Assembly (NCBI GenBank): GCA_029263945.1
Contig: JARIDM010000246.1
Location: 1 to 11,700 of the forward strand
Length of the DNA stretch: 11,700 nucleotides
From: Sporosarcina sp.
GTDB lineage: Bacteria > Bacillota > Bacilli > Bacillales_A > Planococcaceae
Reading direction: 5' to 3'
Position numbers and translations under genes: made by a program. Below are positions 6,659 to 11,700 of the stretch, one piece after another. Below the pieces are notes generated by a model that had not been told where the DNA came from, did no database searches, and saw only the letters and a program-made list of their open reading frames with translations. Numbering within the stretch: the stretch's first letter is position 1; the number at the start of each line of letters is the position of its first letter.

Positions 6659-7759
6659 ATGAGAAAAAGAGTAGCAGTTCTACCAGGTGATGGCATTGGA
6701 CCAGAAGTAACGGAAGCGGCAGTAAAGGTGCTTAAAGTAATTGAAAGACGTTTCAAACATACATTTGATATTGAATACGGAGCGATTGGCGGCGCGGCAA
6801 TTGATAAGCACAACAATCCGCTACCAGATGAAACAATTGAATTATGTCAAGGAAGTGATGCTATTCTTCTCGGTGCAGTTGGCGGACCTAAATGGAATGG
6901 AAATGAAGCAGCATTACGTCCTGAAAAAGGGTTGCTAGCCATTCGTAAGCACTTCGACCTGTTTGCGAATATCCGTCCAGTGATTGCGGTTCAATCATTG
7001 TTGCAAGCTTCTCCTCTAAAGCAAGAAGTAATCGAAAATGTTGATTTAATGATTGTACGTGAATTAACAGGTGGTTTATATTTTGGCGAACCAAGTAAAC
7101 GTACAGAGAATGCAGCTTTTGATACGCTCGTTTATACGCGTAATGAAATTGAACGAATCGTAGAAAAAGGATTTGAACTTGCGCGTTTACGAAAAGGAAA
7201 GCTCACTTCTGTTGATAAAGAAAATGTACTGCAGACAAGTAAGCTTTGGCGTGAAATCGTGGAAGAAAAGAAAGCAGGCTACCCAGACGTTGAAGTTGAA
7301 CATATGCTTGTCGACTCTGCAGCGATGCAATTGGTTACGAATCCAAGTGCATTTGACGTCATTGTAACTGAAAATATGTTTGGCGATATCTTGAGTGATG
7401 AAGCCTCAGTGATTACAGGTTCTCTAGGTGTTCTTCCATCGGCAAGTATTCGTTCAGATGGATTTGGATTATATGAGCCAATCCATGGGTCAGCACCGCA
7501 AATTGCAGGCCAAGGGAAAGCAAATCCCGCAGCGGCAATCTTATCGGTAGCCATGTTGTTGAAATATTCATTTGGGTTAGAAGAAGAAGCCTCTGCGATC
7601 GAGGAAGCTATAAATGTCGTGTTCAGAGATGGCTTCTATACAGCCGATTTAGCTTCACCAATAGATCGTGTTCTTTCTACAAATGATTGGACAGATAAAG
7701 TCGTGGACGAACTGGATCTTCAGTCTGTGAGCAATGACATTATGTTTACGTACAATTAA
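6659..7759 (+). CDS. leuB: 3-isopropylmalate dehydrogenase
   Basis: LeuB oxidises and decarboxylates 3-isopropylmalate to 2-oxoisocaproate with NAD+ and a divalent metal. The 366-residue product has VLPGDGIGPEV at the N-terminus, RELTGGLYFGEPSKR with catalytic Y141, K187, and metal ligands D219, D243 and D247 (the last two in MFGDILSDEAS). The NAD-binding segment EPIHGSAPQIAG follows near residue 275. The length matches B. subtilis LeuB (365). The ATG at 6659 has AAGGAGG at 6643-6649 with a 9-nt gap. A GTG at 6587 would add 24 Lys/Glu/Asn-rich residues without family support. The 84-nt gap after leuA is the longest inside the operon, and I see no hairpin terminator or promoter in it. Confidence 0.97.
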   Translation: MRKRVAVLPGDGIGPEVTEAAVKVLKVIERRFKHTFDIEYGAIGGAAIDKHNNPLPDETIELCQGSDAILLGAVGGPKWNGNEAALRPEKGLLAIRKHFDLFANIRPVIAVQSLLQASPLKQEVIENVDLMIVRELTGGLYFGEPSKRTENAAFDTLVYTRNEIERIVEKGFELARLRKGKLTSVDKENVLQTSKLWREIVEEKKAGYPDVEVEHMLVDSAAMQLVTNPSAFDVIVTENMFGDILSDEASVITGSLGVLPSASIRSDGFGLYEPIHGSAPQIAGQGKANPAAAILSVAMLLKYSFGLEEEASAIEEAINVVFRDGFYTADLASPIDRVLSTNDWTDKVVDELDLQSVSNDIMFTYN

Positions 7760-7777
7760 GAGAAGGAGTAGAGCACA

Positions 7778-9187
7778 ATGGCGAAAACAATTATCGAGAA
7801 AATTTGGCGTCAACATTTGGTCCATGAAGAACAAGGAAAGCCAGACTTGCTTTATATTGACCTTCACTTATTGCATGAAGTAACATCGCCACAGGCTTTT
7901 GAAGGGCTCCGATTAGCGAATCGAAAAGTACGAAGACCAGACCTTTGTTTTGCAACGATGGATCACAATGTTCCGACTCGAAATTTACCAGTGATCACGG
8001 ATCCAATTGCGAAAAAACAAATTGTCACGTTACAACAAAACTGTGATGAATTTAGCATTCCGTTAGCGAATATGGATCATCCAGACCAAGGGATTGTGCA
8101 TATTATTGGACCTGAGTTAGGGTTGACGCAACCTGGAAAAACAATTGTTTGTGGAGACAGTCATACATCAACACATGGTGCCTTTGGCGCAATTGCGTTT
8201 GGCATCGGCACAAGTGAAGTAGAACACGTTCTTTCTACGCAGACGCTTTGGCAAGCGCGACCTAAAACAATGGAAATACGAATAAACGGTAAGCTCGGTT
8301 TCGGCGTTACGGCTAAAGATATTATTCTAGCGATCATTGCAAAGTTTGGCATTGATATGGGCAATGGGCATATTGTTGAATATACAGGTGAAGCCATTCG
8401 TGACTTAACGATGGAAGAGCGTATGACGATTTGTAATATGTCAATCGAAGCAGGTGCAAAAGCAGGGTTAGTGAGTCCAGACGAAACGACAATTTCTTAT
8501 TTAAAGGGCCGTAGATATGTTCCAAGTGGCGATGCGTTTGAGCGGTTAGCAGATGAATGGCGAGCGCTTGCGACAGATGAAGGTGCAACGTATGACAAAG
8601 TCTTAGAAATCAATGCAGATGAAGTAGAACCTTTTGTCACTTGGGGGACGAATCCTTCCATGGGTGCTGGCATTTCAAGTCTTGTTCCCTCTAAAGCCGA
8701 TTACCACTCAACTGCAGATAAAGAAGCGTTAACGAATGCGTTGAATTATATGGGGTTAGAAGAGGGCACGCCGTTAACTTCTATTGACATCCAGCACGTT
8801 TTCATTGGTTCATGTACGAATGCAAGATTAAGTGATTTACGTGCAGCCGCTCAAGTGATTGAAGGACAAAAAGTGCACGACGCGGTTACGGCGATTGTCG
8901 TACCAGGTTCTCGTACGGTGAAAAAGCAAGCGGAGGATGAAGGGCTTGATAAAGTCTTTATTGAAGCTGGATTTGAGTGGAGAGAATCAGGTTGTAGTAT
9001 GTGCCTGGCGATGAATGATGACGTTGTCCCGAATGGCGAACGTTGTGCTTCCACTTCCAATCGTAACTTTGAAGGTCGCCAAGGTGCAGGCGCACGGACT
9101 CACCTTATGAGCCCAGCCATGGCCGCTGCAGCTGCAATTGCAGGCCGTTTCGTTGACGTGAGGGAAATGAATGTAGCGCACGTCTAA
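7778..9187 (+). CDS. leuC: 3-isopropylmalate dehydratase large subunit
   Basis: With LeuD it forms the [4Fe-4S] isomerase converting 2-isopropylmalate to 3-isopropylmalate. The 469-residue aconitase-family protein keeps all three cluster cysteines, C346 (in GSCTNARLSDL), C406 and C409 (in GCSMCLAMN). It also has the CGDSHTSTHGAFGA segment and an N-terminal signature (AKTIIEKIWRQH) seen in bacterial LeuC. The length fits the family (472 in B. subtilis). The ATG at 7778 follows AAGGAG (7763-7768) with a 9-nt gap, 18 nt after leuB. The C-terminal segment SNRNFEGRQGAGARTHLMSP is the usual substrate/anion-binding region. The gene is intact. Confidence 0.97.
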   Translation: MAKTIIEKIWRQHLVHEEQGKPDLLYIDLHLLHEVTSPQAFEGLRLANRKVRRPDLCFATMDHNVPTRNLPVITDPIAKKQIVTLQQNCDEFSIPLANMDHPDQGIVHIIGPELGLTQPGKTIVCGDSHTSTHGAFGAIAFGIGTSEVEHVLSTQTLWQARPKTMEIRINGKLGFGVTAKDIILAIIAKFGIDMGNGHIVEYTGEAIRDLTMEERMTICNMSIEAGAKAGLVSPDETTISYLKGRRYVPSGDAFERLADEWRALATDEGATYDKVLEINADEVEPFVTWGTNPSMGAGISSLVPSKADYHSTADKEALTNALNYMGLEEGTPLTSIDIQHVFIGSCTNARLSDLRAAAQVIEGQKVHDAVTAIVVPGSRTVKKQAEDEGLDKVFIEAGFEWRESGCSMCLAMNDDVVPNGERCASTSNRNFEGRQGAGARTHLMSPAMAAAAAIAGRFVDVREMNVAHV

Positions 9188-9220
9188 GCGAATGATTATG
9201 ACAATAAGGAGGTCGGCCTC

Positions 9221-9805
9221 TTGGAACCGATTGATAAAGTTAAGAGTGTTATCACACCGCTCGATCGAAATAATGTCGACACAGATCAAATTATTTCAAA
9301 GGAATTTTTAAAACGAATTGAACGAACTGGCTTTGGGAAATACTTGTTTTATCATTGGCGCTATGATGCAAATGGAAATGAAATAAAAGACTTTGTCCTC
9401 AATGATAAACGCTATGAAAACTCACAAATCCTCGTCTCTCATGAAAACTTCGGATGTGGCTCTTCTAGAGAACATGCACCGTGGTCAATTCTAGACTACG
9501 GGTTTAAAGTAGTCATTGCCCCAAGTTATGCAGACATTTTTTATAACAACTGCATGAAGAACGGCATACTACCGATTCGTTTGACCGTTCCAGAAGTTGA
9601 AAAGTTACTCAAGGTGGGTCAAGAAGAATCGTTTTCAGTCCAAGTAGATTTACAAAGCCAGACGGTCACTGGACAAGACGGTGAAGTGTATCAATTTTCA
9701 ATAGACCCTTATTATAAAAAGATGTTGATAAACGGTTGGGATGAGATTGAATTAACGTTCCAATATGAAGATAAAATCACCGCGTACGAACAAAAGCAGA
9801 CATGA
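9221..9805 (+). CDS. leuD: 3-isopropylmalate dehydratase small subunit
   Basis: LeuD is the swivel-domain partner of LeuC in the isopropylmalate isomerase. The 194-residue product has DTDQIISKEFLKRI near the N-terminus, NFGCGSSRE at 76-84 (substrate-recognition loop), and then HAPWSILDYGFKVVIAPSYADIFYNN, all typical of LeuD. The length is slightly below B. subtilis (199). The start is TTG at 9221. It is supported by a full AAGGAGGT at 9206-9213 with a 7-nt gap and by the residues EPIDKVKS, which lead straight into the family's N-terminal strand. The gap after leuC is 33 nt. The extreme C-terminus overlaps the only canonical in-frame start of ilvA. Confidence 0.96.
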   Translation: MEPIDKVKSVITPLDRNNVDTDQIISKEFLKRIERTGFGKYLFYHWRYDANGNEIKDFVLNDKRYENSQILVSHENFGCGSSREHAPWSILDYGFKVVIAPSYADIFYNNCMKNGILPIRLTVPEVEKLLKVGQEESFSVQVDLQSQTVTGQDGEVYQFSIDPYYKKMLINGWDEIELTFQYEDKITAYEQKQT

Positions 9806-10826
9806 AGTACTGGCATACAAAAAAGGAGATGGTGTCGTTGGGGATTTATATTACGAAACAGGTCGTTTATTCGAAGCAGTTGAAAGGTTAACAGACGTTG
9901 TTCATAGAACACCTTGTAAGCAATCGCAAACGCTTAATGAATGGACGGCCGCTGAAGTCTATTTGAAACTAGAAAACTTACAGAAAACAGGATCATTCAA
10001 AATTAGGGGCGCCTACAATAAAGTTTCTCAACTTACAGAAGAAGCGTGTTCACGTGGACTAATCGCAGCATCTGCAGGAAATCATGCGCAAGGTGTAGCA
10101 CTTTCTGGTCGTGAAAGAGGAATTCCTGTAACCATTTATATGCCTGTGTCGACACCTAAAGCAAAAGTCGATGCGACGCGGAAATATGGTGCGCTAGTGA
10201 AGCTTGTTGGGCAGAATTTTGAGGAATCCTATGTGGCAGCACGTGAAGAACAGTTTGCAACGGGTGCAAGCTTCATACATCCATTTGACGATTTGGCAAT
10301 CATTGAAGGCCAAGCGACAGTAGCAATGGAAATGCTACAACAATATCCGGAAATGGATACGATTGTCGTGCCTGCAGGTGGTGGCGGACTATTAGCTGGA
10401 ACTGCACTTGCAGTGAAAACGGTCCGTCCCACCGTGAAAGTAATTGGGGTTCAAGCGGCGAACTCTCCAGCGATTGCGATCGCTTATAATGGTGGAAAAA
10501 ACAGCATGGTTCCTTTCCTCCCAACGATTGCAGAAGGTATTTGTGTGAAGAAACCAGGGAAAATTACACAAGACATTATTAATAATTATGTTGATGGGAT
10601 GGTAACTGTCACAGAACAAGAAATTTCTGCAGCCATTCAATTTATGTTAGAAAGAGAAAAATTACTCGTTGAGGGCGCAGCAGCTGCTGCAATTTCAGCG
10701 GTGATGAACAAAAAACTGCCTGTCGCTTCAGGGAAAATAGGCATCATTGTCAGTGGAGGAAACTTCGACTTAAGCCGATTAAGCGAGTGTTTATCCACAA
10801 GTCCAACAGCAGCAGAAAACTTTTAA
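9765..10826 (+). CDS. ilvA: threonine dehydratase, short form without regulatory domain
   Basis: This PLP enzyme deaminates threonine to 2-oxobutyrate, the isoleucine precursor. It has the PLP lysine in TGSFKIRGAYNK (K79 from the ATG at 9765), SAGNHAQGVA, the phosphate-binding AGGGGLLAG loop, and IAEGICVKKPG, and it ends just after VSGGNFDLSRL. The ~70-100 residue C-terminal ACT-like effector domain of biosynthetic IlvA (422 aa in B. subtilis) is absent, so it is built like TdcB. Isoleucine feedback would therefore be missing or different (inference). The start is problematic. ATG 9765 is the only usual start in frame before conserved sequence, but it lacks a ribosome binding site, overlaps leuD by 41 nt and adds an unlikely Lys/Arg-rich stretch. 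A good AAAGGAG (9822-9828) points to TTG 9838, which is one base out of frame across GGGG at 9840-9843. Family identity is firm; the start is not. Confidence 0.88.
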   Translation: MKIKSPRTNKSRHEVLAYKKGDGVVGDLYYETGRLFEAVERLTDVVHRTPCKQSQTLNEWTAAEVYLKLENLQKTGSFKIRGAYNKVSQLTEEACSRGLIAASAGNHAQGVALSGRERGIPVTIYMPVSTPKAKVDATRKYGALVKLVGQNFEESYVAAREEQFATGASFIHPFDDLAIIEGQATVAMEMLQQYPEMDTIVVPAGGGGLLAGTALAVKTVRPTVKVIGVQAANSPAIAIAYNGGKNSMVPFLPTIAEGICVKKPGKITQDIINNYVDGMVTVTEQEISAAIQFMLEREKLLVEGAAAAAISAVMNKKLPVASGKIGIIVSGGNFDLSRLSECLSTSPTAAENF

Positions 10827-10830
10827 CGAG

Positions 10831-10866
10831 AAAAACCGTTCACGCGAGTTAGGTGAACGGTTTTTT
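10831..10866 (+). terminator. Rho-independent terminator of the ilv-leu operon
   Basis: A 13-bp perfect stem pairs 10831-10843 (AAAAACCGTTCAC) with 10853-10865, with a 9-nt loop and a T run at 10861-10866. It begins five bases after the ilvA stop. The A-rich left flank could also let it act in the opposite direction. Confidence 0.93.
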
Positions 10867-10899
10867 GGTGCGTGGGATGTAGGTCTATCGTCATGTTTT

Positions 10900-11024
10900 G
10901 CTGATAAGTAGTGGAAATGTGCTGATAAGGGGGCAAGATGTGCTGATAACTCGATGAATATCTTGATATCACTTCGAAAGTTGCTGATAGCTCTGCAAAA
11001 ATTGCTGATATCGCGCAAACGACG
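10900..11024. repeat. six degenerate 21-nt tandem units with core GCTGATA
   Basis: Copies of GCTGATA start at 10900, 10921, 10942, 10983 and 11004, with a degenerate copy, CTTGATA, at 10962. The spacings are 21, 21, 20, 21 and 21 nt. The seven core bases are strictly kept in five units. The rest varies, with a weak preference for AA near unit positions 15-17 and T at the end. The array lies between the operon terminator and the promoter region of the downstream transporter. It has no large palindrome and does not look coding. Its function is unknown; regularly phased protein-binding sites or a remnant intergenic repeat are possible. Confidence 0.75.
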
Positions 11025-11143
11025 AATTCCGAGTAAACTGTCCAACTTACACAAATACTTATTTTATATACTATTTAGACAGCGTGTGATGTGAGGGAAT
11101 ACTCTGTTAATAGGATGAATGTTTACTCATATGAATAAAAATG

Positions 11144-11172
11144 TTATCTTGATAAAGTGGGATAAGTATAAA
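11144..11172 (+). promoter_or_regulatory. weak candidate promoter for the downstream transporter gene
   Basis: TATAAA (11167-11172, 5 of 6 to the -10 consensus) is preceded at 17 bp by TTATCT (11144-11149, 3 of 6). TTGATA at 11149-11154 is a better -35 but lacks a good -10 at proper spacing (AATAGG near 11171). A promoter is needed here because the operon terminator lies upstream. Either choice would start transcription near 11180, just before the cre site. Confidence 0.35.
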
Positions 11173-11187
11173 TAGGTTTTCTGATCC

Positions 11188-11202
11188 ATGTAAACGCTTC
11201 CT
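11188..11202. promoter_or_regulatory. cre site (CcpA carbon catabolite operator)
   Basis: ATGTAAACGCTTCCT agrees at every position with the cre consensus WTGNAANCGNWNNCW. It sits 57 bases before the transporter ATG and just downstream of the candidate promoter, a position that usually gives CcpA repression by blocking initiation or elongation. Catabolite repression of the transporter is inferred. Confidence 0.75.
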
Positions 11203-11259
11203 TTGTAAGCTAAGGGAAGTGATTTTTAACATTGATTGTTTTTGAAGGAGGTTATATAA

Positions 11260-11700
11260 ATGGACTTTTCACCTTGGGTACTCTTTACGGATATCGGTTT
11301 GATTTCACTATTGTTGCTTTTGGGAACGATTATTCGCGCAAAGGTATCGTTTATTCAAAAAATGTTTTTACCGGCGAGTATTATCGCGGGGCTTCTTGCT
11401 TTATTGCTAGGGCCAAACGGATTCGATTTACTGCCATTTTCAGACCAAATGGGTACCTATCCTGGGATTTTAATTGCGGTGATTTTCGGTACACTTCCTT
11501 TATTATCCCCTCGTATTGATTGGCATGCGATTAAGACAAGAGTAGGGAGCATGTGGTCCTATTCACAGCTTGCGATGGTTTTGATGTGGGCTGGCGGATT
11601 ATTTTTTGCTTTAATTGTATTGAATCCATTTTGGCCCAAATTACATGATGGCTTTGGTTTATTGTTGGCCGCTGGATTTGTGGGTGGGCACGGAAATGCA
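11260..11700 (+). CDS. sodium/glutamate symporter (GltS/ESS-type) family protein, 5' part
   Basis: The reading frame is open to the window edge (147 codons seen). The protein is very hydrophobic, with probable membrane segments near residues 8-26, 36-52, 66-83, 101-122 and 131-147 and a short positive loop (R26, K28, K34) after the first segment. The segment AAGFVGGHGNA at 137-147 corresponds to the conserved GGHG motif of GltS-type Na+/glutamate symporters, where the next residue is usually Thr; here it is Asn. Family level is fairly clear; substrate is not, and related Bacillota transporters of this class are poorly characterised. The ATG at 11260 has a perfect AAGGAGGT (11245-11252) with a 7-nt gap. 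Upstream are a weak promoter and a full-consensus cre site, suggesting carbon-source control. The 3' part is outside the window. Confidence 0.75.
   Translation, partial: MDFSPWVLFTDIGLISLLLLLGTIIRAKVSFIQKMFLPASIIAGLLALLLGPNGFDLLPFSDQMGTYPGILIAVIFGTLPLLSPRIDWHAIKTRVGSMWSYSQLAMVLMWAGGLFFALIVLNPFWPKLHDGFGLLLAAGFVGGHGNA

Noticed and set aside
10900..11024. CRISPR array
   Set aside because: Only seven bases are conserved per 21-nt unit, one unit is degenerate, there is no repeat/spacer alternation of CRISPR size, and no cas gene is nearby.
10791..11054. 87-codon minus-strand open frame whose translation shows heptad-like ISN/LSA repeats
   Set aside because: The repeats come from the 21-nt DNA units; the one 20-nt unit shifts the reading frame between ISN and LSA forms. 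The frame also runs through the ilvA terminator and 3' end, and no ribosome binding site is seen.
11047..11072. promoter with TTACAC and TATACT
   Set aside because: The spacer is only 14 bp and no nearby gene requires it; the region is simply AT-rich.
11131..11175. 14-codon reading frame upstream of the transporter
   Set aside because: It is too short, has no ribosome binding site, and overlaps the candidate promoter elements.

Overview
This window carries a nearly complete branched-chain amino acid biosynthesis operon from a low-GC Gram-positive bacterium. The evidence is strong AAGGAGG ribosome binding sites, a T-box leader, CodY-like and cre-like operators, and proteins closest in my recall to Bacillus IlvB, LeuA, LeuB and LeuC. 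Bacillales is likely and the Planococcaceae or a relative is plausible, but the genus cannot be fixed from the sequence alone.

Layout. Bases 32-1042 encode MoaA (molybdenum cofactor synthesis), closed by a hairpin terminator at 1071-1114. Bases 1115-1385 hold a possible decayed coding fragment, two promoter-like element pairs, a 14-bp perfect palindrome and a CodY-box-like site overlapping a -35 element. Bases ~1386-1680 form a T-box leader with a mutually exclusive antiterminator (1600-1631) and terminator (1614-1680). Then come ilvB, ilvN, ilvC, leuA, leuB, leuC, leuD and ilvA (1709-10826), all on the + strand with overlaps or short gaps, ending in a 13-bp stem terminator at 10831-10866. 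A 433-nt intergenic stretch follows. It has six degenerate 21-nt tandem units with core GCTGATA (10900-11024) and a full-consensus CcpA cre site (11188-11202). The window ends inside a membrane transporter of the sodium/glutamate symporter (GltS/ESS) type starting at 11260.

How the genes work together. IlvA supplies 2-oxobutyrate from threonine. IlvB/IlvN and IlvC make the dihydroxyacid precursors of isoleucine and valine. LeuA, LeuC/LeuD and LeuB extend 2-oxoisovalerate to 2-oxoisocaproate for leucine. Dihydroxyacid dehydratase (ilvD) and the transaminase (ilvE) are absent and must be encoded elsewhere. Control appears layered: a probable CodY site at the promoter, then tRNA-sensing readthrough by the T-box.

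The operon itself is ordinary. The points most worth a second look are the ilvA start, where the good ribosome binding site and TTG codon are one base out of frame with the enzyme across a GGGG run; the ilvA product lacking the C-terminal regulatory domain; the 21-nt tandem units; and the regulatory sites around the leader and the transporter. I see no evidence of a novel defence, mobile or RNA-guided system.
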